Positions 22,856 through 33,440 are shown, numbered from the stretch's first letter. The stretch: DNA of 64,000 bases from Adenanthera pavonina (GCA_026686845.1 JAIVEN010000015.1:19511501-19575500); one strand, 5' to 3'. Made by a program: numbers and translations. Notes: generated by a model from the sequence alone, not told the origin.

Positions 22856-23124
22856 TAGTTAAGATCTCCCTCTTGTTGTTACAATCCATATAATATATAT
22901 ATATGTATCATACTTGTATGCTCATCCTAATTTATAATTACCCGTTGTTACTCAGCATTCACCATGTTGATTAGTGATTACCCGCCACTCTTCAACACAA
23001 ATGCCATTTCCTTTGTATCCACTTGATTTCTATCATATATGTATGTCAGATTTGGATCTATTTGTGAAGTTGATTGAGTTTGTTCAATAGATTGCTTTCT
23101 ATCCGGTTTAGTTTGCTGCACTTA

Positions 23125-23388
23125 TTGGCCCCGTTTAGTACGAGGGAATAGACCAATGGCAATGGGAATGGGTAAGGGATTCACTGATGCCTACATGCCA
23201 ATCCAAATTGCCAAGGAAATGGTAAACCCTTTAGCAAGGGAATGGCTAGTGAAACCCATGGAGGACCATGGGGATGGGGAGAGGACTCTGGGAATAACTT
23301 TTGTTTGGACAAAATTGTCTCTAAATTGTGACTTCTCCAGCTCTCCTCTCTGCCTTCGATCCTCCCATTCATCTTCAACGGTGACCTC
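23125..23388. other. Left flank of the Copia insertion: GC-richer repeat-like DNA
   Basis: Begins GGCCCCGTTTAGTACGAGGG followed by repeated AATGGGAATGGG-type words, which resembles the end of a non-autonomous DNA transposon. It continues on the far side of the Copia element at 29342. The shared ACCTC target duplication proves that the two flanks were once joined. Open frames on both strands here overlap and show no domain. Confidence 0.4.
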
Positions 23389-24111
23389 TGTTGGAAAATA
23401 CATGTGTGTGTGTGTCAAAAGGAAAAGAGAGAAAAAGAGGTCCCACATTGCTCAAACAAATGAAGACCAAAGAGTATAAATATTAACATGTGATTATGGA
23501 GGAGCAAAATGGGCCTAGGAAGAGAATGGGCTCGCGCGCACAAAAACTGGACAAAACTGGGCCAACTCAGTTGAAATCCGTCGATTTCCCCCCCCCCTGC
23601 GCGCGAAAATATACCCGGGGTTGGACATTTTTTTGCCGTTGCCAGAAATTATTTTTTAGCTTTCCAGAAGATTCATGGTTTTAAGGCTTCGGTTATGAGG
23701 TTCATACTATTAATGTTTCTGAACGTTGATCATCCGTTTCCTTGACCTTACTGATCCGTTTTCTATAGTTTAATTTTTGTTAATTCTTATGTCGGAAACC
23801 GCCCAACGTTCAGAAACATCCTCATTAACGTCATTAAGTGTCGTTCAACGTCCTGTCGCTCTGGTACCTATAAATACCAAGGTCGATCACTGGGTTCAAC
23901 ACACCACAGCTGCGGACATCATTCGAGCTGTTCTCTCTTCCTCCTTTCTTCATCTGTGTTTTTTCTGCTGTTCTGTTTGCCTGCGACTCCGCAGAGGAAT
24001 CCGTTCAATCCTGGGGAGTGCCGTCTTGTGGCGGAATAACTCTCAAGGACAGTGTCCTTGTGCACGGCTCGGATTATTTTACTCTGACAAATTTTTAATT
24101 TGCAGTTAACA
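23389..24111 (+). repeat. Copia 5' LTR
   Basis: 723 bp, TG...CA ends. It contains candidate TATA boxes in GAGTATAAATATT (about 23472) and CCTATAAATACC (about 23868), the second fitting an LTR promoter. It also has a C10 run at about 23588, and a T-rich stretch ending in TTTGCAG close to the right end. Confidence 0.93.
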
Positions 24112-24123
24112 ATCTTGAGAGTT

Positions 24124-27100
24124 ATGGAGTCACAACAGACCAACGTTGCTGTTTCCGATCGTCCTCCCAGTGCTGGTGTGAGTGCTACATCCTTCGTCCC
24201 ACTAGCACTGCCTCCGATGCCGCTATCTAGGCCACCACCAGATGTTTCGAAAATTGAAGTCTTTGATGGGAAAAATTTTAGAAGGTGGCAAGAACGTGTC
24301 TACTCTATTCTTGACATGCATGGAGTTGTTGCTGCACTCACTCAGTCTGAACCTTCATCAGATGCTGACCAAAGTCAAAGAATTGCTTGGGATTATGCCA
24401 ACAAGGTATGCCGAAATACCATCATTAACACCTTATCTAATGATCTGTTTGATGTGTACTATGTGTACAAAGAAGCAAGCAAAATTTGGGAATCATTAAT
24501 TGCAAAGTATACTGCTGAGGACGTTGGGAAGCAAAAGTTTGTCGTCGAAAATTACTACAAATGGGAGATGACCGAGGACAAAGATATCAAGCTGCAAATT
24601 AATGAGTATCACAAGCTACTGGAGGAGTTGCGTGCTGAAAAAATCAACCTACCTGATGAGTTCGTTGCTGGAGTTCTAATCGAGAAACTACCAGAATCAT
24701 GGAAAGACTACAAGCAACAGCTGAAGCATAAACAAAAACAATTATCACTATCAGATCTGATTACTCACATCATAATCGAGGACACTAACCGGAAGGAGAT
24801 GCAAGCTGCAAAAGGCAAGGAGATTATATCAAAAGCAAATCTGGTAGAGACAAAGCAGCATGGCAAGAGGTATGACTCTAAAACAAAACCTGACTACAAG
24901 CCCAAAAGTTCTAACCCCAAGTTCAAAAAGAAAGGTAGTTGCTTTGTTTGTGGAAAACCAGGCCACCATGCTGCTCAGTGCAGGAAGAGGGCTAGAAATG
25001 ATAATCCTCCTAAGGCCAATCTGGTTCAAGGAGATGAAGAAGATGAAATCATTGCAGCGGTCATTTCTCAAGCTCTCTTGGTATCCGATGTGAAGAAATG
25101 GGTGGTAGACTCTGGGGCTACCAGGCACATTTGTGCGAATCATGAGCTGTTTTCCTCCTATAGTCCTATCAAGGAAGGAGAAGATCGTATTTACCTTGCT
25201 GATTCCCGAACTGCAAAAGTTTTGGGAAAAGGAAAGGTTGAACTGAAGCTCACATCTGGAAAGACTTTATCACTCAATGATGTTCTTCATGTGCCTGATG
25301 TTAGAGCTAATTTAATTTCTGTAGCTCTATTGAGCAAAGCTGGGGTTAAGGTGTCATTCGAATCTGATAAGATCGTAATGACAAAGAATAATGTGTTTGT
25401 TGGAAAGGGTTATTGTACTCAGGGACTGTTTGTACTCAACATTTCTAACATGAATGAAAATGCATCATCTTCTGCTTACTTGTCTGTGTTCATGATTAAT
25501 TCTTTTGATATATGGCATGCTCGATTAGGACATGTTAGTGAGTCATATTTAAAGAAAATGCAAAAACTTGGTTTAATTTCTGAAATTAACAAAAATTTTC
25601 TAAATAAATGTGAAATTTGTGCAGAAGCTAAGTTAACTAAAAAATCTCATTTTGCTGTACAAAGAGAAACTGAATTACTTAGTTTAATACATACTGACTT
25701 GGGTGATTTAAAACAAACTATGACAAGAGGTGGCAAAAAGTATTATATAACTTTTATTGACGATTTTTCAAGATATACTAAAGTATATTTATTGAGAAAT
25801 AAAGATGAAGCTTTTGATAAATTTCTTTTATATAAAGCTGAGGTAGAAAATCAATTAAATAAAAAGATTAAAAGAGTTAGATCAGATAGAGGAGGAGAAT
25901 TTGTTTTATTTAATGATTTTTGTGAAAATGAAGGAATAATTCATGAAGTAACCCCTCCATATTCACCTGAGTCGAATGGAGTAGCAGAAAGGAAAAATAG
26001 AACTTTAAAAGAAATGATGAATGCTATGCTTATAAGTTCTTCTGCACCAGATAATTTATGGGGAGAAGCTTTGTTATCTGCATGTTTCTTACAAAATAGA
26101 ATACCTTATAAGAAAATAAATAAGACACCTTATCAATTATGGAAGGGACATACACCAAATTTAAAATATTTAAAAGTGTGGGGGTGTTTTGCAAAAGTTT
26201 TATTACCTGATCCTAAGAAAAGAAAAATTGGTTCTAAAACTTCTGATTGCATGTTTATTGGATATGCTGAACATAGTGCATCTTATAGATTTCTAGTTTT
26301 AAAAAGTGATGTTCTTAATCAGAACACTATTATTGAAACTAAAGATGCAGAATTTTTTGAGCATATTTTTCCATTGAAAGTTCAACATATTTCTCAAACT
26401 GCAGAAAATTTACTTTCTTCATCAAATCAAAATGAAAATTCTGTCGAAAATTTGAGGAGAAGTAAAAGACGAAGGAAAGAAACTTCTTTTGGAAATGACT
26501 TTTATACTTATTTGGTACAAAATGAGCCATCAAAATTTTCTGAAGCTATTTCATCTTCTGATGCTCATTTTTGGATAGAAGCTATCAAAACTGAAATTGA
26601 TTCTCTTAATCAAAATAAAACTTGGATTTTAGTAGACTTGCCTCCAGGAGCAAAGCCTATTGGTTGTAAATGGGTCTTTAGAAAGAAATATAATCCTGAT
26701 GGATCCATTGACAAATATAAAGCGAGGCTAGTAGCTAAAGGATTTACTCAAAAACAAAATGTTGATTATTTTGATACTTTTTCTCCAGTGACAAGAATTT
26801 CTTCTATTAGAATTTTAATTGCTCTAGCCTCAGTTTATAAATTATTTATTCATCAAATGGATGTTAAAACAGCTTTATTAAATGGTGATTTAGAAGAGGA
26901 AATTTATATGGTACAACCTGAAGGGTGTGTTGCTCCTGGACAAGAAAATAAAGTTTGTAAACTTGTTAAATCATTGTATGGATTAAAACAAGCACCTAAA
27001 TAATGGCATGAAAAACTTGACCAAGTCTTAACGAGTGATGGTTTTTCTACTGTTGAAGTAGAAAGATGTGTTTACACAAAAGTTGTGAATGATGGTTGTG

Positions 27101-28019
27101 TGATTATCTGTTTATATGTTGATGACATGCTCATTTTTGGTACAAGCATGAATGTTGTGATTGAAACTAAAAGATTTCTTTCTTCAAAGTTTGATATGAA
27201 AGATATGGGTGAAGCAAAGGTGATATTAGGTGTTAAAATCATAAGGAGTGAATATGGCATTTTACTATCTCAAGAACATATGTTGAAAAAATCCTTAAAA
27301 AATTTGAATTTTTTGAAAAAATACCTGTAAGCACTCCTTATAATGCTAGCACCAAATTAGTTAAAAATAAAGGTGATCCAGTAGCTCAAACTATATATGC
27401 ACAGATTATTGGAAGTCTATTACATTTAATGAATTACACCCGACCTGATATAGCATATGCTGTGTGTAGATTGAGTAGATATACTCACTGTCCAAGTACT
27501 GAACATTGGTTAGCTTTGGACAGATTAATGAGTTATTTGAAAGGTACCATAAACTATGGTATATTTTATGGTGGATTTCCCGCTGTACTAGAAGGATACA
27601 GTGATGCTAACTGGATCTCAGATTCAGAAGAGACCAAGTCTACTAGTGGCTATGTATTCACTCTTGGTGGTGGTGCAGTAACCTGGAAATCAGCTCAACA
27701 AAATATTATAGCAAGATCCACTATGGATTCAGAGTTCATTGCTCTGGAGCTGGCTAGTAATGAGGCTGAGTGGTTGAAAAACTTCTTAGCAAATATCCCA
27801 TTAGGTGAAAAACCAACACCATCAGTGTCATTACATTGTGATAGTCAATCGGCAATAGCAGTTGCTAAAAATAAGACCTACAATGGCAAAAGTAGGCACA
27901 TTCGTTTGAGACATAATATTATAAGACAGCTGTTGAAAAATGGAGTTATATCGATCGATTTTGTAAGGTCAGAATTAAATCTGGCAGACCCTCTAACCAA
28001 ACCTTTAGGGAAAAAATAA
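24124..28019 (+). pseudogene. Copia gag-pol polyprotein with one nonsense codon and one frameshift
   Basis: The first ATG after the LTR is at 24124; codons upstream back to 24100 include no ATG. The order of domains is: gag with a UBN2-like region; zinc knuckle CFVCGKPGHHAAQC (24940-24981); protease WVVDSGAT (Asp at 25108); integrase HHCC (IWHARLGH, CEICAEAK) and DDE core (HTDLG about 25690, RSDRGGEF about 25881, Glu in VAERKN about 25987); reverse transcriptase (KARLVAKGFTQ, then LYVDDM about 27112-27129); and RNase H (SDANW, then HCDSQSA, KSRHIRLRHN). A TAA at 27001 sits where the conserved motif LYGLKQAP is normally followed by a Gln/Arg codon and Trp. About 280 bases on, an A-run lacks one base and the frame shifts until the stop at 28017-28019. 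All catalytic residues remain. Confidence 0.93.
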
Positions 28020-28614
28020 ATTTTGGAAACATCGAGGGAAATGGGACTTAAACCAATTTGAAAATTAACAATGATGGTAACCCAACTTCTGTGATTGGGG
28101 ATCCCATGAAGGAGGTTCATATGGGTAATAACAAGTCATTTGTTAGTTTTACTAACACTTTATTTTTGATCCCTTCCTATGATATGAGAAAAGTGTTAGG
28201 ATGCATTATTGGCGAGGTTGAGTAAAAACTCTTAATGATTTCATATTCCTTAAGGATGGTGTGTTCATTGCAGACACACTTGATGAAATCACCTATATGA
28301 ATGTGGAGTGAGGCCGCTCCTATGAGATCATGGCAAAAATCTCTAGAGCATTCATTAAAACCAGGCACGCGCACGGCCAAAGTTTAAAGCGCAAAACTGC
28401 GATAACAGTGGAAATTGTGGGGGTATAAGTTGGTTCTTAAAGCCGCTAGTATACAACAAAGAATTGTTAGTTCATAGAAGCTATAAGCTTCACTGACAAC
28501 TCTGTGTATTAAGCTTTATTGGTCTAGATATGGTTCATAGTCCGTAAGACACCATATTCGAAATGCTTATACTCATTCAAATAATAGTAATCTTTTGACA
28601 CACATGTGGGGGAT
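28020..28614 (+). other. Copia 3' internal untranslated region and polypurine tract
   Basis: About 595 bases between the pol stop and the right LTR. No long frame. It is less A/T-rich than the neighbouring pol and contains GAGGCCGCTCCTATGAG (about 28310) and CACGCGCACGGCC (about 28366). It ends CACATGTGGGGGAT, the polypurine tract that primes plus-strand synthesis. The length is unusual enough to suggest a packaging or structural RNA role, but this is inference. Confidence 0.6.
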
Positions 28615-29336
28615 TGTTGGAAAATACATGTGTGTGTGTGTCAAAAGGAAAAGAGAGAAAAAGAGGTCCCACATTGCTCAAACAAATGAAGACCAAAGAG
28701 TATAAATATTAACATGTGATTATGGAGGAGCAAAATGGGCCTAGGAAGAGAATGGGCTCGCGCGCACAAAAACTGGACAAAACTGGGCCAACTCAGTTGA
28801 AATCCGTCGATTTCCCCCCCCCTGCGCGCGAAAATATACCCGGGGTTGGACATTTTTTTGCCGTTGCCAGAAATTATTTTTTAGCTTTCCAGAAGATTCA
28901 TGGTTTTAAGGCTTCGGTTATGAGGTTCATACTATTAATGTTTCTGAACGTTGATCATCCGTTTTCTTGACCTTACTGATCCGTTTTCTATAGTTTAATT
29001 TTTGTTAATTCTTATGTCGGAAACCGCCCAACGTTCAGAAACATCCTCATTAACGTCATTAAGTGTCGTTCAACGTCCTGTCGCTCTGGTACCTATAAAT
29101 ACCAAGGTCGATCACTGGGTTCAACACACCACAGCTGCGGACATCATTCGAGCTGTTCTCTCTTCCTCCTTTCTTCATCTGTGTTTTTTCTGCTGTTCTG
29201 TTTGCCTGCGACTCCGCAGAAGAATCCGTTCAATCCTGGGGAGTGCCGTCTTGTGGCGGAATAACTCTCAAGGACAGTGTCCTTGTGCACGGCTCGGATT
29301 ATTTTACTCTGACAAATTTTTAATTTGCAGTTAACA
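28615..29336 (+). repeat. Copia 3' LTR
   Basis: 722 bp and nearly identical to the 5' LTR. Seen differences are one fewer C in the C-run, TTTCCTTG to TTTTCTTG, and GCAGAGG to GCAGAAG. It is followed by the ACCTC target duplication. Confidence 0.93.
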
Positions 29337-29341
29337 ACCTC

Positions 29342-30220
29342 TCCTCAATGACGGCAACAATGACATTGAAGGCGACGAAGATGAGTTAACGGTGACCTCT
29401 TCTCCTTCGTCGAAGATGACCAAACCCCTTGAGTTGAGGTCGCCGCTTGTAGAGAGGGCATCGGTCGCCATAGAGGTCGTCTTTGCCGGAGAAGACGACG
29501 AGTGTGTGAGAGAACAGCGTCCGATTATACCGGTGGTCTTTTTTCCTGTTGAATATGGATCTGGATTTGTTTATATGGTTGAATGCCGTCGTTGTTGGAT
29601 CTAGGATCTATACATTTCTGGGTTTTTGGGATCTGGGTTTTGCCACAGCAACAGTGTTGCCGTCACCGGTGATTGTGGCTCGGTGATTCGGTCGCAGAGA
29701 CGGCGGCGAGGACAACAGTGGTTCTGTCACATCTGGCCTGTGCCTTGTCAGGAAAAGGAAGAGATGGAGAAGGAAGGAGAGAATAGGAATATTTGGTTCA
29801 TGCTAATTTTTGTTTCACTTTTTTTTTTACCATATTAAATATATTTTTAAAATTTATTCTCATCCCTATTCATATATCTATCCCATTTTATTTTCATTCT
29901 CATTCTATAAAAATATAAAAAATTATTCTACATATAAGAGCCTTTATGTTTTGCCTAACTCCTTTTTTTTCATCCACAAAGTAACTTATATTTAGCGTTA
30001 TGAAATATATGATATTAATTATTTTATTTTAAAAATATTATTTTTAAAATTATTTTATGAAGTATTAATTATTTAAAAAATTTTAAATATATGATATTAA
30101 TTAAAAATAAAAATAAAAACTAAAATAAATATTAAATAATTTTATTAATTAATATAACTAATATTTCTTAGTTTGGTAATTAAAAATAGAAAAAAGTAAC
30201 AAAATAAATATCCATGTATA
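29342..30220. other. Right flank of the Copia insertion: GC-richer repeat-like DNA grading into AT-rich DNA
   Basis: Continues the sequence interrupted at 23388. From 29342 to about 29780 the DNA is GC-richer with CGACGAAG and CGTCGCCG-type words, and it holds short open frames (29392-29604, 29626-29838) without recognisable domains. This could be a transposon that captured gene pieces. After 29800 it is strongly A/T-rich and I see nothing in it. Confidence 0.4.
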
Positions 30221-30392
30221 GTTTGATGGGTGGAAGTGGGACTTGGAGTTTGCCTTAAAAGAATAGAGGCATAAAGGGCTAAAGGTCAGGGAGTTATAAC
30301 GGAATTGAAGCAAGAAAATACGGAGATCCGTGGGAGCGTGAAGTTAATTAACGCGTCATGTACTGATGGGAAACCCATGAGGGAAAATACTA

Positions 30393-30657
30393 TTCCCTCC
30401 AATCTTTTATATATATATATATATTATCATAATTTTAAATATAAAATTTTTTATAATATATAAGGTAGTATTTATTATATATTTTTAAAAAATATTTCTA
30501 TTTAATATATTAAAAAAAAGAAAAAAAGATTAAATAAGGTTAATTTTGAAAAAATATTAAATTTTTAGAAAAAATTGAGATAATTAATTAGTTTTAATTT
30601 TAATTTTTAATTCACATGATTCGATTAAAATTATCTTATATTAAGAATTAGAGGGAG
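30393..30657. mobile_element. Stowaway-like MITE specific to duplicate copy 2
   Basis: Begins TTCCCTCCAATC after TA and ends AGAATTAGAGGGAG before TA. Copy 1 lacks it: there GAGAAAATAC runs directly into sequence matching the far side (AAAGTGGATCC). This gives an empty site and supports a post-duplication insertion. Confidence 0.8.
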
Positions 30658-30916
30658 TAATAAAGTGGATATCCACCAACAAAGGAGAGAGTAAGCAAGA
30701 TTAATTACATTAATGACAGTATTCCAAAGCATGCACTTGACACATTGATGGCCGGTGATTAGGCTATTTACATGGTCATTAATTTGTAGTCAGCAATTGA
30801 AATTGAAAGAGAGGGTACTCACTTGAGAGAATATGACACAGAAAATAAAAAAGAGAGTCTTCTATCATTCTCGTGTCCTCTATATAAAGATGAAATTGAT
30901 TGTTTTACAAAGTAAT

Positions 30917-31190
30917 TTATACTTTTTTTGGGCTTTTTTGTTAGTTATATTCTAAAAGTTTTTAAGTCATATTTTATAAATTTTTAAAGTATTAATTACT
31001 TTATCTCTAAAATATTTCTATTTATGAGTAAGAAAGTGAGTGAATTATTTGAATTTGTAATATATTTATGAGAAATAAAAATAAAAATCATATTAATTTT
31101 AAGATAATTTTAATATTTTAACAAATTTTTCTTAATTTCAATAAATTAGTTAAAAGTAATTTACATTAAGATCGGAAAGAGTATTTTAAA
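30917..31190. mobile_element. Degenerate MITE, same family as about 61508-61768
   Basis: Shares ATATTCTAAAA.TTTT, AAGTCA.ATTT.ATA, AAAATATTTCTATTTA-type words and a right end in AATTAGTTAAAAGTAATTTACATTAAG. A/T-rich and non-coding. Confidence 0.4.
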
Positions 31191-32278
31191 ACTTTAATAT
31201 CAAAATATTCTCTATTATAAGTAATGTTTTACAAGAATATAATTATTAAAAATATAAGTCACTTTGTAAGTATTAAATATTTATTTTCATATTTATTTCT
31301 AATTAAATAATTATGATGGAAATAGATTAAAAAAATAATTAAAATGGATATAATTTAATAAGGATAATAATAAAAAGTTATGATAAATTTTGTAAAGTTG
31401 AATAATTTTAATTATTTTGTATATATAATAATTAAAAATAATTTATAGTAAGCAGTTGAGGGATATGTTTTTTATTTTAAAATGGAAGGATAATTATAGG
31501 TGTGGAGATACTAAATTCGTTTCGGCCAATCGGGCAATTACTCCATTTTTTGTTTTGTTTTTTTTTTTTAAAAACCCGGATAATTACTTTATTTATTTGG
31601 GCATCCTTGTGACTGTGACTGGAACGAGGATTGGGACTTCAACATATTGCAAGTTAATTCATTGTGATTGGCACACGTATCAGCTTTTGTGGCCGTCAAT
31701 AATTTTTTGTCACTTTCTATTCAGCATTTACTTAAATTGAATAATCAATAAAAAAAAATGGAAACAGATTGCAGGCCGGAGGGAACTGCAGAAAGGGCTA
31801 GAATGGCATGAATTAATTATAAATTAGCATAAAATAAAATAATGGTTAATGCTTTATATTTGTATAAAACCTAAAATAAATTAAATTATTTATGATTTTT
31901 GGATAATATAATTTTTATATTTTGAATAATAATTAAATATAATGGCTCTTTTTATTATCATTGATCCATTACTGCTCATTTTGGTTCATAAAAATTATCT
32001 TTTTTAAGATCTTTTCAACAAATCAAAGAAATTATTAAATATTTAAAATATCATATAAGTTTTAATAGTATGCTACCAAAATGTTCTTAGTTTAAATATT
32101 TTTTAATGATATATTTAATATTAATGAAAAGTAAAATAAAAAAATAATTAATAATTCATTAAAATTTTAAAGAAGTGATTAATATTATGAAAAATTTTAA
32201 AAATTCTAATGAGATAATTTTTAGGATGGGAAGGGAGTATTAAATTTGACTTAGTCATTAATGTCATTAATAATGTAG

Positions 32279-32292
32279 TTTGATGACGTCAA
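32279..32292. promoter_or_regulatory. Conserved TGACGTCA palindrome upstream of small gene copy 2
   Basis: TTTGATGACGTCAA lies 671 bases before the ATG at 32950 and matches the site 685 bases before the paralog. The flanking GATTTGGGA is also shared. Candidate bZIP-type site; function inferred. Confidence 0.45.
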
Positions 32293-32835
32293 TGATTTGG
32301 GAACCCATATTGAGACGCATTTTAATTTTAATTTTATAGTAAAAAAATCAATAAAAGGTTTCAATTTTTAATATATAATAATAAACTAAATCAAAAGGAT
32401 GTATGGGAGTTTAATTAACTTGTACTCCTATAATCAGATTTATAAGGAAAAATTATTTTATGGATATTAAGAAAAATAATTTAAATTAGTTAAAATTAAT
32501 TAATTTATTTCATATATTTATTTTTTTAAAATTATTTTTATTTAATTTAATATTAATTTAAATTATACTAATGTATTTAATGTCTCTCATATAATTAATA
32601 AATGGTAACTTTTGAAAAAAAAAATTAATACACTATTAACTTATTCTTTTTTTATATTTAAGGCCACTAAATGAAAGAAATCCATAATAGTTGATTGATG
32701 AAGTCAAAGAATATCTAATGAATTTTGGCACATGGACGGAAAATGTGCGTGATTTTGTAGGGATAAGATGAGAGATAAGTTTTTGATAAGGGAAAGCGTT
32801 TAAGAGCGTGGGCCCCGAATGACACTGGTTTTGCT

Positions 32836-32845
32836 CATGCGCGGC
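32836..32845 (+). promoter_or_regulatory. Conserved CATGCGCGGC block near small gene copy 2
   Basis: Lies 114 bases before the ATG at 32950 and matches the same block 134 bases before the paralog's ATG. Candidate proximal element. Confidence 0.4.
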
Positions 32846-32949
32846 AAGGTGGGCTTGCGATGTTAAAAGGAGGGGGCCCTGCGGTAATGATTCACAAGAC
32901 TGAGAAGTGAGAAAGACGGAGGAAGAGGGAGAGCGCAGATCGAAGAAGC

Positions 32950-33159
32950 ATGAGCGAACGCAGAGACTCCGGCGGTGACGATAAGGGTCTAATAACCCCA
33001 GGCCGAGGCGGTGGCGGTAAAGCAGAAGGCGAAGCTTCTTCCGCAGGTGGTTCTGCTTCCAATACGGGTCATAGAGCTCAGCCTCCTCCCAGAAGAGGCA
33101 ACATCATGCGCCAGATTGTTCATGACATCGGTTCCTCCTTTGTTGGATCTTCCACTTGA
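32950..33159 (+). CDS. Small Gly/Ser-rich protein, paralog 2 (69 aa)
   Basis: ATG at 32950, stop TGA at 33157-33159. It aligns with the 68-residue paralog at 22649 with small in-frame indels: same MSE.R start, identical GLITPGRGGGG near residue 13, Ser/Gly-rich middle (SAGGSAS), then PPPRRG and a C-terminal RQI.HDI helix. Since indels between the copies keep the frame while the flanks carry many more changes, coding constraint is likely. It has no signal peptide or membrane segment. The promoter block is shared with copy 1. Function unknown; both may encode a short, partly disordered, plant-specific protein. Confidence 0.65.
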   Translation: MSERRDSGGDDKGLITPGRGGGGKAEGEASSAGGSASNTGHRAQPPPRRGNIMRQIVHDIGSSFVGSST

Positions 33160-33440
33160 TGTTACAATTATGTGTCTGTGTTCATCCTAATTTCTCTTTG
33201 TTCCTCGATTGGCATTCGCCTGCACACCATGGTGATTACCCGCCACTTCTTCAGCACAAGTCCTCTACCCATCACTGAAGCCTCCCCTCCACGTTTTCTG
33301 TGTTTACTCACCTGCTTTTCTCCTATATGGATATTCCCTGAGGCTGTGTTCCATATAATATGTGCTAATTTCTGATTGTTCTCTCTCTCTACTTGTAAAG
33401 TTGATTTAGTATGTATGTTCAATAGATTGTTTTCTTTCCT

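Larger units (their letters stand above)
15855..23110 (+). repeat. Duplicated segment, copy 1 (split by later insertions)
   Basis: Three blocks match copy 2 at 30222-33440 in the same order and orientation. Block 15855-16600 matches 30222-31640 (shared TTGATGGGTG, ATCCGTGGGA, GGATTGG). Block 21205-22085 matches 31655-32415 (shared TTTTGTGGCCGTCAATAATT). Block 22380-23110 matches 32695-33440 and includes the small gene, its promoter and downstream DNA (shared TGATTACCCGCCAC, TGTTCAATAGATTG). Copy 1 carries the Harbinger relic and MITEs that copy 2 lacks. Confidence 0.8.
23389..29336 (+). mobile_element. Young Ty1/Copia LTR retrotransposon (5.9 kb), coding region damaged
   Basis: LTRs at 23389-24111 and 28615-29336 start TGTTGGAAAATACATG and end GTTAACA. 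ACCTC flanks both sides (23384-23388 and 29337-29341). The LTRs differ by only about two substitutions and one C in a C-run, so insertion was recent. One long frame encodes gag, protease, integrase, reverse transcriptase and RNase H in Copia order. It is broken by a stop at 27001-27003 and a one-base loss near 27285. The polypurine tract is GTGGGGGAT just before 28615. The usual primer site TGGTATCAGAGC is not present after the left LTR. Confidence 0.95.
30222..33440 (+). repeat. Duplicated segment, copy 2
   Basis: Matches copy 1 (15855-23110) in order and orientation, with many indels and substitutions. It lacks the 15272-15854 element, the Harbinger element, and the MITEs at 20894 and 22113. 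It has gained its own MITE at 30393. It contains the second small-protein gene. Confidence 0.8.

Noticed and set aside
23156..23479. 107-codon plus-strand frame MAMGMGKGF...
   Set aside because: It crosses the boundary into the Copia LTR at 23389, so it cannot be an original gene, and both strands are open.
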